Assembly: GCF_001293125.1 (NCBI RefSeq)
Contig: NZ_CP009312.1
Location: 740,512-804,511 of the forward strand
Origin: Lawsonella clevelandensis
Lineage (GTDB): Bacteria; Actinomycetota; Actinomycetes; Mycobacteriales; Mycobacteriaceae
Direction: 5' to 3'
DNA: 64,000 nucleotides
How positions within the stretch are numbered: position 1 is the stretch's first letter; every line of letters starts with the position of its first letter. Positions 28,470 through 37,414 of the stretch are shown here, piece after piece. The translations under genes were made by a program, and so were the position numbers. Below the pieces are notes generated by a model, which saw only the letters and a program-made list of their open reading frames with translations, made no database searches and was not told where the DNA came from.

Positions 28470-29768
28470 CTAGCGGGTGCCGCCGTAGTAGCGGCCCAGC
28501 ACCTCCGCCTTGTACTCCCAGTAGGTGCCGTTGTCCATGGCCTCCCGAATACCGTCCACCAGCTGCACAATAAAGAACAGGTTGTGGATGGTGCAGAGGG
28601 TCTGACCCAGCTTCTCCCCCGATTTCAGCAGGTGGCGCAGGTAGGCGCGGCTGTAATTCTGCGAGGTGTAGGACGCTAATTCCGGGTCAATGGGGCGGAA
28701 GTCCCGTTTATACTTGGCGGCCACCAGGTTCATGCGGCCATCCTTGGTGTAGACGCCACCGTGGCGGCCCAGCCGGCTGGGTGCTACGCAGTCGAAGGTG
28801 TCGGCACCGTTTTCCACGGCAGTAAAAATATCGTCCGGTTCGGAAATGCCCAGTAGGTGGCGCGGCTTGTCCTCGGGGAGTTCTTGGTTGCACCAGCCCA
28901 CGATGGTGCCCAGGTTTTCTTTCTGGAGGGCACCACCAATGCCGAAGCCACCGAAGCCCACTCCACCACGTTCCTCCGACTCCAAGGAGAGTTGTTGGAG
29001 GTCGCGGCAAGCTTTCCGGCGCAGGTCTTCATATTGGGCGCCTTGGATGACACCCCAGAGGGCCTGCGGGGGGCAGTGGGTGCGTTCTGCCGTCAACCGG
29101 CTGTGTTCCGCCAAGCAGCGTTCTGCCCACAGGCGGGTGCGTTCCAGGGCTTCTTCCTGGTACCCGCGGGAGTTAAGGAGAGTCGTCAGCTCATCGAAGG
29201 CGAAGATGATGTCTGCCCCCAGGTGGTGCTGGATCTGCATGGAGACTTCGGGGGTGAAGCGATGCAGGGAGCCGTCGAGGTGGGAGCGGAAGGTGACGCC
29301 GTCGTCGTCCACATTGGCCATGCGTTCTTTGCCCTTGCGGACTTCGCCGTCGCGGTCGGTGCCGGCAAATTCGGCGGCCAGCACTTTCTTGAAACCGGAG
29401 CCGAGGGAGAGTACCTGGAAGCCGCCGGAGTCGGTGTAGGTGGGGCCGTCCCAGTTCATGAAGGTGGCAATGCCACCGGCCTCGTCCACAATGTCGGGGC
29501 CGGGCTGTAGGTAGAGGTGGTAGGCGTTGCCGAGGACAGCCTGTGCTCCGGTGGAGCGGATCTGCTCTGGGGTGAGGGTTTTGACGGTGGCGCGGGTGCC
29601 GACGGGAATGAAGGCGGGGGTGTGGATGTCCCCGTGTGGGGTGTGGATGGTGCCGGTGCGGCCGAGTGGTTCCCCTGTGTGGCGGCGGGTGATGGGTTCA
29701 CCGCTGGTGGGTTCGCTGAGGTAGGCACCCAGGGTGAAGGGGGTACGCGGCTGCTGATCGACTGTCAT
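28470..29768 (-). CDS. tgt: tRNA-guanine transglycosylase lacking zinc cysteines
   Basis: Tgt exchanges G34 of GUN tRNAs for queuine or preQ1. The 432-residue protein keeps the base-binding aspartate in TDSGGFQVLSLG, the GVIQGAQYEDLR segment and the nucleophile aspartate in TFDCVAPSR. The zinc site is gone. Where bacterial Tgt has DPECxCYTCxNYSRAY, this reads DPELASYTSQNYSRAY, with Leu and two Ser in place of three Cys. The loop after the nucleophile (PSRLGRHGGVYT) also differs from the usual PTRNARNGHLFT. ATG 29768 is the best start. The protein is otherwise full length, so it may be a divergent but working enzyme. Confidence 0.92.
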   Translation of the reverse strand: MTVDQQPRTPFTLGAYLSEPTSGEPITRRHTGEPLGRTGTIHTPHGDIHTPAFIPVGTRATVKTLTPEQIRSTGAQAVLGNAYHLYLQPGPDIVDEAGGIATFMNWDGPTYTDSGGFQVLSLGSGFKKVLAAEFAGTDRDGEVRKGKERMANVDDDGVTFRSHLDGSLHRFTPEVSMQIQHHLGADIIFAFDELTTLLNSRGYQEEALERTRLWAERCLAEHSRLTAERTHCPPQALWGVIQGAQYEDLRRKACRDLQQLSLESEERGGVGFGGFGIGGALQKENLGTIVGWCNQELPEDKPRHLLGISEPDDIFTAVENGADTFDCVAPSRLGRHGGVYTKDGRMNLVAAKYKRDFRPIDPELASYTSQNYSRAYLRHLLKSGEKLGQTLCTIHNLFFIVQLVDGIREAMDNGTYWEYKAEVLGRYYGGTR

Positions 29769-29904
29769 GCAGACATTGTATATAAGAGACACCACCACCC
29801 CGGCTTTGTGGCCTTGTGCAGTGAACACAGTCAGTGGGCACGGCCGGTAAGCACGGAGCGGTGGTGTGGTGTTGTTGAGTTGTGACGAGTAATCGCCGGG
29901 TGGC

Positions 29905-30879
29905 TTAGCGGGTGTGCAGCGCGCGGGCGATCATCGGCCAGCTCTTGCGCATGGCCTGACCGAACTGGCCGAAGCTGTGGGCACCGTAGGGCTGGTTGAA
30001 GTACTCGTACTTGACGCCAGCAGCGTTAGCCATGCCGCGGAAGAGGCCAGTGCACAGGTAGGCACCGAATTCGACCATGGACTTGTCGGGCTGCTTGCTC
30101 ATGTCGTGGTCGTCCGGTGGCATATGGGGCTTGCCGAGGGAGGCCGACAGGAAGATCGGCTTACCGCGCAGCTTGTCCAGGTGCAGGGCCGGGTCGTAGT
30201 GGTACCAGGCGGGGGAGATGAAGCCAGCGTAGGCGTTCAGCGGGTTCACGCCGGGGGTGTTGATAACCATGGAGTTCATGATGACAAGCTGGCTGAGCGG
30301 GTTCGCGGAGACGGGGCAGCCGGAGTAGGAGGCGCCAGCGTCGTAGAGCTTACCGTGGTGGGCCAGCAGGGCCAGGGCGGTGCCGGCGGACATGGAGTAG
30401 CCGGCGATGGCGTTACGACCGGTGGTCTTGAAAGCGCGCGCAATGGCAGGGGGAAGTTCCTGGGTGAGGTAGGTTTCCCACATCGGCTTGTAGCCCAGGG
30501 TGCGGTCCTCACGATACCAGTCCGTGTAGTAGGTGGACGGAGCACCGAGGGGGTTGACCACGTAGACGTTCTTATTACGGAAGAACTTGCGGGCCCCGGA
30601 GGCAGGGTGGGACCACTGGTCGCCATTGCCGCCGAACATGCCAGAGAGGAGGTAGAAGACGGGAGCCCGCCCCATATTCGGAGGGGTCATCACTTGGTTG
30701 GTAATGGTGCGCTTCATGGAGGGGCTGTACACCTTGACTTCCATGAGCTGGTTTCCGATCCAGCGCTTGCTCACAAGCTTTCCCGTGGGGGCTGCCTCTG
30801 CAGGAGCGGCGTTAAGTCCGAAACCTACCGCGAGGGCGGTGGTCGCTGCGACCAGTGTCTTAGCGAAATGTCGACGCAT
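29905..30879 (-). CDS. Mycolyltransferase, antigen 85 family
   Basis: The 324-residue exported protein has a signal peptide (MRRHFAKTLVAATTALAVGF, cleavage near AEAAP) and an alpha/beta-hydrolase esterase-D domain. The nucleophile elbow GYSMSAG and the C-terminal histidine in YGAHSFGQF are in place. Such enzymes move mycolic acids between trehalose mycolates and arabinogalactan in the outer envelope, so the organism should make mycolates. It is a single gene; the 243-base AT-rich upstream gap must hold its promoter and that of the META gene. Confidence 0.9.
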   Translation of the reverse strand: MRRHFAKTLVAATTALAVGFGLNAAPAEAAPTGKLVSKRWIGNQLMEVKVYSPSMKRTITNQVMTPPNMGRAPVFYLLSGMFGGNGDQWSHPASGARKFFRNKNVYVVNPLGAPSTYYTDWYREDRTLGYKPMWETYLTQELPPAIARAFKTTGRNAIAGYSMSAGTALALLAHHGKLYDAGASYSGCPVSANPLSQLVIMNSMVINTPGVNPLNAYAGFISPAWYHYDPALHLDKLRGKPIFLSASLGKPHMPPDDHDMSKQPDKSMVEFGAYLCTGLFRGMANAAGVKYEYFNQPYGAHSFGQFGQAMRKSWPMIARALHTR

Positions 30880-31122
30880 ACGCTTCTCTTTCCTATATAT
30901 GGTGATAGTGAGGAAATACCCACCTAGTCTACACAGCTACAACGACGAGTCCACAACTAATTATTTACCCTTTGACCTGGTAAGGGTTATTTTATGGGGA
31001 GAAACACGGTCATCAGGTTGTTATAATCAGAGAAGCTCAACGTTTTAGACGATTGACCTACTTCACTGCATCACGCATCACATTCGTAACTTAAGTTTCA
31101 TTTTCTTGTTGAGGAGGATGAT

Positions 31123-31602
31123 ATGAAACGCTTCCCCATCCGCACCCTGCGCGCCCCCCTCGCCGGCGCCCTCGCCCTCATCGCCAGTACCGCGCTCTCC
31201 ACCGGTATCGCCTCCGCCTGTCTCCCCCAGCCCACACCCATCATCGAAGGCATCAACTGGCACTACCTCAGCCCCGACGGCGGCCACCTAAAACTTGAGA
31301 ACGGCAAGGTATCTGGAAGCGACTCCTGCAATTTGGTGTTCGGCAACTACACCATTACCCGCTCTCCTGCTGGCAACGTCCTCACCTTCGGACCTATTGC
31401 CACCACCAGCCGCTACTGCTCCCAAGGGCAGGCCACCCAGCAGGCCTTCACCGCACTCTTTAGCCGCCCCAACGGATACAAGGTCGTCACCCTCCCGGGC
31501 GGAGAACAACACCTCTCCCTCTACCTGGCCGGAACCAAAGGTGTCCTCTCCACCAACACCATGGTGTTCAGCAACCGCAACACCCACCCCGAGAAGCACT
31601 AG
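31123..31602 (+). CDS. Exported META (HslJ-like) domain protein
   Basis: The 159-residue product has a signal sequence ending IASAC, which could be a lipobox with the Cys at residue 33. The rest fits one META domain: a tryptophan start (GINWHYLS), GKVSGSDSCNLVFGNYT, a T-x-x-x-C segment and a C-terminal LYLAGTKG-type strand. META proteins such as HslJ are small envelope proteins of unclear role. ATG 31123 follows a strong GAGGAGG site. Confidence 0.8.
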   Translation: MKRFPIRTLRAPLAGALALIASTALSTGIASACLPQPTPIIEGINWHYLSPDGGHLKLENGKVSGSDSCNLVFGNYTITRSPAGNVLTFGPIATTSRYCSQGQATQQAFTALFSRPNGYKVVTLPGGEQHLSLYLAGTKGVLSTNTMVFSNRNTHPEKH

Positions 31603-31704
31603 CACTGCGCACACAGCTCGCCTGTGCAACACTGTCCTGCAACACTGTCCTGTTACACTGCGCTGTAACGCTGCCGTCACAGCAACCCGACAAATAGAAT
31701 ATAA

Positions 31705-31746
31705 AGTTCAGCCCCGCAACGGATTTCCCATATGCGGGGCTGAACT
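31705..31746 (-). terminator. Terminator of tRNA-Ser(CGA)
   Basis: A perfect 14-bp stem, AGTTCAGCCCCGCA with TGCGGGGCTGAACT, is followed on the minus strand by TTTATATT, nine bases past the tRNA 3' end. Confidence 0.85.
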
Positions 31747-31754
31747 ATTCACCG

Positions 31755-31841
31755 CGGTGGCGGCGGGATTTGAACCCGCGGTTGGGGTTAACCAACACTC
31801 GCTTTCGAGGCGAGCACCTTCGGCCGCTCAGACACGCCACC
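31755..31841 (-). tRNA. tRNA-Ser (anticodon CGA)
   Basis: Class II cloverleaf with acceptor GGTGGCG/CGCCACC, anticodon loop CTCGAAA, long variable arm and GGTTCAAATCC T-arm. CCA is not encoded. Confidence 0.94.
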
Positions 31842-31907
31842 GGGGAAAACTATACGTGAATTGTGCGAAAAGAGGAAAGTGGACGTGCCAGGCCATCCAC
31901 CCCACCC

Positions 31908-32426
31908 CTAGCGCTTAGCACGGAAAAACCTCTCCAGTACCGCCGCGCAGGGCGCCTCACACACACCCCCCACCACTTCTGGCACAAACGCCGCACCCGG
32001 CACCCGCGGAATATCAATCAACGAACCACACCCACCCGTCTTGGGCTCCCACGCCCCGAAGACAATCCGCTGCACCCGCGCTCCCACTGCAGCCCCCGCA
32101 CACATCGGGCAGGGCTCCAACGTCACTACCAGGGTGCACCCTTCCAGGCGCCACCCGTCCCCCACCGATTTAGCGGCCGCCCGCAGCGCCAGCACTTCCG
32201 CATGTGCCGTGGGGTCCCCGTCGGCTTCCCGCCGGTTGACGGCCTCTGCTACTACCCTCCCCTGCGGATCCACCACCAGGGCAGCCACCGGTACGTCGGC
32301 CTGGCAGTCGGCGGGCCGCACATCGTGGCCAGCATCGTCAACGAGCAGTGCTAACGCCCGGCGCACCAATGCCTCATCAGAAGCCGCTGGGGAGGGTTGG
32401 GGCAGACCCCTACCGATGAGGGCCAC
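31908..32426 (-). CDS. tadA: tRNA-specific adenosine deaminase TadA
   Basis: TadA converts A34 of tRNA-Arg(ACG) to inosine; that substrate tRNA is encoded at 40.4 kb. The 172-residue protein has the cytidine-deaminase zinc motifs HAEVLAL and PCPMCAGA. An N-terminal extension of about 40 residues, longer than in E. coli, precedes the domain. GTG 32426 overlaps the stop of the upstream gene (TAGTG), so translation is coupled. Confidence 0.93.
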   Translation of the reverse strand: MALIGRGLPQPSPAASDEALVRRALALLVDDAGHDVRPADCQADVPVAALVVDPQGRVVAEAVNRREADGDPTAHAEVLALRAAAKSVGDGWRLEGCTLVVTLEPCPMCAGAAVGARVQRIVFGAWEPKTGGCGSLIDIPRVPGAAFVPEVVGGVCEAPCAAVLERFFRAKR

Positions 32427-32992
32427 TAAATCTCGACCGCCTGCTCCAGTTCCTCGTCAAATCCGAGCGTCTCTGCGATCTCCATAATCTGGTCGTCAGC
32501 CCAGCTCTCGTCATCGTCCACAATGACGCTGAGGACGGATTCCACCAAACCTAGGTCCTCCAGTATGTTAAAGTCGCCGATGCCCCAGGAGCCTTCCCAG
32601 TCTTCGTCAATTTCTGTCTCGTAACCGCGGTCCTCCAAGGCGTCGATGACGAAGTCGTCGTCAAGGGCGGCGTCGAGGTCGCTAACGAAGAGCTTGGTGC
32701 CGTTGGGTCCAGGCCGGACGATGATGAAGTATTCGCAGGCGCGGTTGAGGATGCCAAAGTTCACACCCTCGGCACGGATACTGCGCACTGCGTCTTCAAA
32801 GAGTCGGTAATTGTCGAAAGCGTCGGCAGACAGACGGGTGACGCGCCAGATGTTATCTGGGCGGGCCACTGCTAGACCGTACGATGGTGCTGCAGTGGTG
32901 TTCTCCGGCGGGTTTGCCCCGGTGGGTCGCACGTTCCGCAAGTCCTCATAATCGTTCTGTAAACGGTTGTTCTGCGGGTAATTCTTTGCCAT
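32426..32992 (-). CDS. tRNA adenosine deaminase-associated protein
   Basis: The 188-residue acidic protein matches the actinobacterial family found next to tadA (as Rv3753c beside Rv3752c). Its core has FDNYRLFEDAVRSIRAEG and an Asp-rich C-terminal half with FVSDLDAALDDDFVIDALED. Its function is unknown; a role with TadA is inferred from constant linkage. Its ATG lies immediately back to back with the first possible ATG of tyrA on the other strand (CATATG). Confidence 0.82.
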   Translation of the reverse strand: MAKNYPQNNRLQNDYEDLRNVRPTGANPPENTTAAPSYGLAVARPDNIWRVTRLSADAFDNYRLFEDAVRSIRAEGVNFGILNRACEYFIIVRPGPNGTKLFVSDLDAALDDDFVIDALEDRGYETEIDEDWEGSWGIGDFNILEDLGLVESVLSVIVDDDESWADDQIMEIAETLGFDEELEQAVEI

Positions 32993-33010
32993 ATGACATA
33001 CGGTAGCGAT

Positions 33011-33910
33011 ATGAACTCGAATTGTCAGTCCCCTCTGAAGAAGTCTCCATCACAGTCTGTTTGTGTGCTGGGTCTGGGCCTCATCGGCGGTTCCCTGCTA
33101 CGGAGGGTGACAGCGTGCGGCTATCCGGCGTTCGGGTGGAACCGTAGTATCGCAACCGTAGAGCAAGCGTCACTGGACGGAATGGATGTGTCTGGGGACC
33201 TGCCGGCGACACTGCAGCGGGCCGCCCGGGAGGATGCGCTACTGGTGGTGGCAGTGCCGCTGTTTGCACTGCGGGAGCTGCTGGTGCAGATTGCCGAATA
33301 TGCCCCCCAGTGCCCGCTGACCGACGTGGTGTCGGTGAAAGTGGAGGTGCTGCGGGCGGTGCAGGAGGCGGGGTTGGCTGCCACCTATGTGGGCTCACAT
33401 CCGATGGCGGGGACGGAGAATTCGGGCTGGGCTGCGACGGATCCTTCGCTCTTTGAGAACGCCACCTGGGTGGTGATGACGGGTGGCGCGGAGTCCGTCA
33501 CCGCCCGCGTCCGAGAGATTGCGGAAACGGCCGGCAGTGTGGTGGTGGAGACGGACCCGTTGTCGCATGACGGCGCGGTGGCCTGTATTTCGCATGTGCC
33601 GCACTTGGTGGCGGAGGCGCTCTCAGTGGCGGCAGTAACAGAGCAGGTGGGGGGCGGCGATACTGCATTGTGCTTGTCGGCAGGGTCATTCCGCGATGGG
33701 ACGCGTGTGGCGGGGTCGGCCCCGGCGCTGGTGCGGGCCATGTGTGAGGGGAACCGCGAGGCGGTGCTGCCGGTGTTGGCGAAGACAATTGCACTGCTGC
33801 AGCAGAGCTACGATGAGCTGTCCCAGCAGGGGACATGCGAAATTCTGGTGGAGGCAGGGTATGCCGCGCACCAGAGTTATCGCACCATGATGAAGGAGTT
33901 AGGCCGCTAA
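33011..33910 (+). CDS. tyrA: Prephenate dehydrogenase
   Basis: TyrA oxidises prephenate to 4-hydroxyphenylpyruvate for tyrosine. The protein opens with a Rossmann motif GLGLIGGSLLRR, has the GSHPMAGTENSGW substrate motif and the C-terminal SLSAGSFRDGTRVAGSAP region, and lacks an ACT domain. ATG 33011 gives 299 residues, near the mycobacterial length; ATG 32993 would abut the divergent start codon. The neighbouring aromatic aminotransferase at 46.7 kb completes the pathway. Confidence 0.93.
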   Translation: MNSNCQSPLKKSPSQSVCVLGLGLIGGSLLRRVTACGYPAFGWNRSIATVEQASLDGMDVSGDLPATLQRAAREDALLVVAVPLFALRELLVQIAEYAPQCPLTDVVSVKVEVLRAVQEAGLAATYVGSHPMAGTENSGWAATDPSLFENATWVVMTGGAESVTARVREIAETAGSVVVETDPLSHDGAVACISHVPHLVAEALSVAAVTEQVGGGDTALCLSAGSFRDGTRVAGSAPALVRAMCEGNREAVLPVLAKTIALLQQSYDELSQQGTCEILVEAGYAAHQSYRTMMKELGR

Positions 33911-34014
33911 ACCGGGTAGGCTGCCGCTGCGGTTAGTGGGCGGGTGGGACACGGGTGACTTTAGTCTCCGGCTTCACTTGGTTCTGCTAGACGGAGTGGG
34001 CGGCCACCCAGGGG

Positions 34015-35904
34015 TTAGGCGTCGACCGGTCCGAGAGTGTGCTCGGCGGTGGCGTGCTTGGGGCCGGTGCCGGGACTGTACACACGCTGCAGGCGGACGT
34101 TGTCGCCCAGGTCCCACACTTCGCCCAGGTCCATGGGTTGGAGGTCGTCGCGGTCGGCGGTACGCGGCAGAGGAACTCCGCGCTCGGCGGTGTCGGCCAC
34201 CCCAGCGACATTCTTCCCTTTGCTCTGGCCTTCGCTCTTGCTTTTGCTTTGGCGGGCAGCGGCACCGGCGGCAGCGGCACCGGCGGCAGTGTTCTTGGAG
34301 TCGTATTCGGAAGGTTCCAGGTCGATAGAGTCGCGCAGCACGGTGGAACGCATACAAAGCACACCGATGAAGGCGAGGATGGACACGATTCCGATGCAGA
34401 TGAAGATGATGTTAATCGAGTCGCCGTAGGCGTTCATCACCATCTTCGCGACTCTATCGCCGGAGGACAGTACCGACAGGTCTCCCACGTGGGTGAGTTC
34501 GGTGAGCTGTTTCGCGTTGACACCTTGTTTGACGAGGGTATGAGCTCCGGCAGTGACATTGTCAGTGAGGTTGCGGTTGAAGAAGGCACCCAGTACCTGC
34601 AGTCCGATGGTGCCGCCCATGGAACGGGAGAAAGTGACGACGGCAGTGGAGGCGCCGATGTCCTTGTAGGCGACAGTGTTCTGGACGGCGAGCACGAGAT
34701 TCTGCATGGAGGCACCTTGACCACTACCGATAAGGATGAGGCCGATGGCAATGAACCAGAAGGGGGTGTTGGCGTCGCAGAAGCTCATCATGATGGTGCC
34801 GAGCATCATGATGCCGATACCGAAGGTGACGGAGGGCTTCCATTTTCCGCGGGCGGACACGATGAAGCCGGAGACGGTGGAGGCAACGAGGGAGCCGAGA
34901 ACAATGGGAAGTAGGGCGAGGCCAGAGTGGGTGGGTGTGTATCCACGGCCCATCTGGAAGTACTGACCCATGAAGACGCCGACGGAGTTCTGGGAGATGC
35001 CCAGGACGATGGAGACGGCAACGGCGAGTTTTGTAACGCGGCTGTTGAGCACGTCGAAGGGGATGATCGGTTCGGCAGCCTTGTGTTCCCAGAAGATGAA
35101 GCCCACGCCGATGGCGATGGAAACAATGAGCGGTACCCAGAACTGCCAGGTGGCGGGGGATACCTTCTTGGAGGCTTCGGACATCCACAGCATGAAAACG
35201 GTAACGCTGAGGGTGACGAGGATGGCGCCCAGGTAGTCGACTCTTGGCTTCCGCTTGGGGGCAGCTGGGACGGTCAGTTTGAGCTGGACGACGATCATGG
35301 CGATGACGGTGAAGGGGACGCCGATCCAGAAGCACCAGCGCCAGCCCATGAGGTCTACGATGAAGCCGCCGAGGACAGGTCCAGCGACGGTGGCAACGGC
35401 AATGACGGCACCGAGGTAGCCGTTGTATTGGCCGCGTTCACGGGGACTGGTGACGGTGGCGAAGACAGCCTGTGAGAGGGACATCTGCAGGCCGAGGCCG
35501 AGGCCCTGAACAATACGGAAGCCGATGAGGGCACTGGTATTCCACGCGAAACCTGACAGCAACGAACCGATGGCGAAGATAACGAAGCCGGCCATCAGCA
35601 GGTGTTTCTTGTGGAATTGGTCGGCAAGTTTTCCGGCAATGATAGTGGCAATCGTGGAGGACAACATGCTGGCCGTCACCACCCAGGTGTAGGAGGTTTG
35701 AGAGCCATGCAGTTCCTTAATCATGGTGGGCAGAGAGGTGCCCACGATGGTCAGCGACGTCATAGCGACGAACATCCCAACCATCACGCCGGCTAGTGCT
35801 TGAAGCACTTCGCGCCGGCGCGCCTTCTTTCCTTGCTTGTCGTTCACTGCTGTCCTTTGTTTCTTTTCGTCGTTTTTCGTGCGTTTATGGTGTATGTGGC
35901 TCAT
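34015..35904 (-). CDS. MFS drug exporter, 14-helix DHA2/EmrB type
   Basis: The 629-residue permease has 14 predicted membrane helices and motif A GKLADQFHKKH after helix 2. It also has the exporter motif C in helix 5 (GPVLGGFIVD) and the TSYTWVVTASML segment typical of DHA2 drug:H+ antiporters. A 110-residue cytoplasmic tail rich in Ala, Lys and Ser follows helix 14, which is longer than usual. It lies 132 bases downstream of a marR gene on the same strand, so it is the probable target of that regulator. The substrate is unknown. Confidence 0.9.
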   Translation of the reverse strand: MSHIHHKRTKNDEKKQRTAVNDKQGKKARRREVLQALAGVMVGMFVAMTSLTIVGTSLPTMIKELHGSQTSYTWVVTASMLSSTIATIIAGKLADQFHKKHLLMAGFVIFAIGSLLSGFAWNTSALIGFRIVQGLGLGLQMSLSQAVFATVTSPRERGQYNGYLGAVIAVATVAGPVLGGFIVDLMGWRWCFWIGVPFTVIAMIVVQLKLTVPAAPKRKPRVDYLGAILVTLSVTVFMLWMSEASKKVSPATWQFWVPLIVSIAIGVGFIFWEHKAAEPIIPFDVLNSRVTKLAVAVSIVLGISQNSVGVFMGQYFQMGRGYTPTHSGLALLPIVLGSLVASTVSGFIVSARGKWKPSVTFGIGIMMLGTIMMSFCDANTPFWFIAIGLILIGSGQGASMQNLVLAVQNTVAYKDIGASTAVVTFSRSMGGTIGLQVLGAFFNRNLTDNVTAGAHTLVKQGVNAKQLTELTHVGDLSVLSSGDRVAKMVMNAYGDSINIIFICIGIVSILAFIGVLCMRSTVLRDSIDLEPSEYDSKNTAAGAAAAGAAARQSKSKSEGQSKGKNVAGVADTAERGVPLPRTADRDDLQPMDLGEVWDLGDNVRLQRVYSPGTGPKHATAEHTLGPVDA

Positions 35905-36036
35905 GTGGGGCCGGGTGACGTGTGGCCTGTGGGCCGGGTGGTGCGGGGCGACGGGGTGCGAGGAGACGGGGTGTGGTGACGCCCTGTCCTATGGGGAATC
36001 TGGCCTGCGGGCTGGGGGTGGCGTCGGGTGGTGGGG

Positions 36037-36588
36037 TTAGGGGTTGTCTCGGAGTTTTTTCCGCATGTCTGCGCTGAGGCGTTCGAGTATGTGGGTGACG
36101 TGTTCGATATCGTCGTCGGACCAGGTCTCGAGGGCTTCTTTGGTGAACACGGAGTGTTGTTCGATGACCTCTTTGAGGGTGGTTCGGCCTTTATCGCTCA
36201 GGGTGATGAAGGTGGCGCGGGCGTCTTGGGGGTCGGGAGTGCGGGAGGTGAGGCCGCGTTCTTCCATGCTGGCCACTTGCCGGGAGATGACGGACTGGCT
36301 GAGGTGGAGGATGGTGGCGATGTCGTTGATGCGGATCCCGCCTTTTGTGCCGATGGGGTGGCCGTTGGGGCAGTCTTCGCTGTGGGGCCCGGCGATGGTG
36401 CCTTTTTCTTGGGCGCGGGTGTAGAAGTCCTCTTCAAGTTTGAGGTGCCAGAGGATGCCAAATTCGGTGTGGCTGAGGCCTGATGAGGAGCCGATGGCGA
36501 TGGCGACGCGCCGGTAGGTACGGTTCAGCCGAGCGATCTCGGCGGCGAGATTCGCGATAGGTTGACGGTTCTCTGGGGTTTCGCTCAC
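36037..36588 (-). CDS. MarR-family transcriptional regulator
   Basis: The 183-residue protein has a winged helix (RINDIATILHLSQSVISRQVASMEERGL, residues about 88-115) and the MarR wing DPQDARATFITLSDKG. Between helix 2 and the winged helix there is an unusual insertion of about 25 residues with EDCPNGH, holding a lone cysteine that could sense oxidants or metals. I chose GTG 36588: a TATAGT -10 lies seven to eight bases upstream, so the message may be leaderless. The frame is open to 36651, but that start would lie inside the operator. It heads the marR-MFS unit and likely represses itself. Confidence 0.85.
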   Translation of the reverse strand: MSETPENRQPIANLAAEIARLNRTYRRVAIAIGSSSGLSHTEFGILWHLKLEEDFYTRAQEKGTIAGPHSEDCPNGHPIGTKGGIRINDIATILHLSQSVISRQVASMEERGLTSRTPDPQDARATFITLSDKGRTTLKEVIEQHSVFTKEALETWSDDDIEHVTHILERLSADMRKKLRDNP

Positions 36589-36601
36589 GCACTCCACTAT
36601 A

Positions 36602-36628
36602 AATTTGTATTCGGAATGAATACAAATT
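36602..36628. promoter_or_regulatory. Perfect palindromic operator of marR
   Basis: AATTTGTATTC and GAATACAAATT form an 11-bp perfect inverted repeat with a 5-base spacer. It covers the space between a TTGTAT -35 and the TATAGT -10 (36596-36601, minus strand), so MarR binding would block its own promoter. Confidence 0.85.
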
Positions 36629-36651
36629 GTAGGCATCTCATACCGGCACAT

Positions 36652-37414
36652 ACCGAATCGTGGAAGATAGGTGCTGACAATGCGGTAACTATCTGCACGC
36701 TAGGTGTGGGAGATACCGTTCGCGAGTCGGATGATCGTACACCTGTAGGTCGTACAGGGCACACGAGAGGGGAATGAGGGCATAAAGAAAGAGGCCGAGA
36801 AACGACTACTAATTGCTCCCATGTATATCGTTTCTCGGCCTCTTCAAGTAAGTGACTGCACACAATACCGGCGCTCTCTCTCTTGCACTAACGGTCTCCC
36901 ATCCGTCAGGCAACGCCACAGTCACTTCGCCGCCTCAATCGCTCAAAAGGCGGCAGTCTTTGAGGACTATCAACACTATTCGTTTTTGTCCCGCCTTCAG
37001 TGTACATACCTCGCCCATGATTGACTAGCCAGATGACCAAGTTTCTATTTACACATGCGCGAAATCACTCTGAGATAACTTTCCACGGTGTCCACTAGCA
37101 ATTTAATGTGGAAAAACACTGTAAACCTGTAAATTGTGAAAATAACTTTCTTACTTTCTCGATTAACTGCTGTTAAATCATATTTTTTAGACTATGAAAT
37201 AATCATCTTTCGGAAAGAAATTTGTTATTTGTAATCTGTTATCCACTGTGGACAAACCTATGTTACGCGAAAAATGCGGTTGGACAGATACCCAATCAAT
37301 TGCCCAATTTGCGTAGAACATAGCCGGAAACTTTGGCAACTTTTTTTCCTTATTGCCTGTTTACGGGACTCATCACCACCCCGACAGGGAGTACCCACCC
37401 TTGTCTCAAGCCCC
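36652..37414. other. Gene-free AT-rich stretch
   Basis: No convincing coding region is present in about 760 bases. The left part holds a strong hairpin (36789-36844). The right part, about 37010-37270, is much richer in A and T than the surroundings and has sequences close to DnaA boxes (TTATCCACT near 37241, and TGTGGA and TTTCCAC elsewhere). I see no tRNA and no clear transposon ends. Confidence 0.6.
36789..36844. repeat. 17-bp perfect inverted repeat (hairpin)
   Basis: AAGAGGCCGAGAAACGA pairs with TCGTTTCTCGGCCTCTT across a 22-base loop. There is no gene close on either side, so it may end a small RNA transcript or be a remnant of a lost gene's terminator. Confidence 0.85.

Noticed and set aside
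37010..37270. Chromosome origin oriC
   Set aside because: DnaA-box-like words exist, but dnaA, dnaN, gyrB, parB or rpmH are not nearby, so I only note the stretch as AT-rich.
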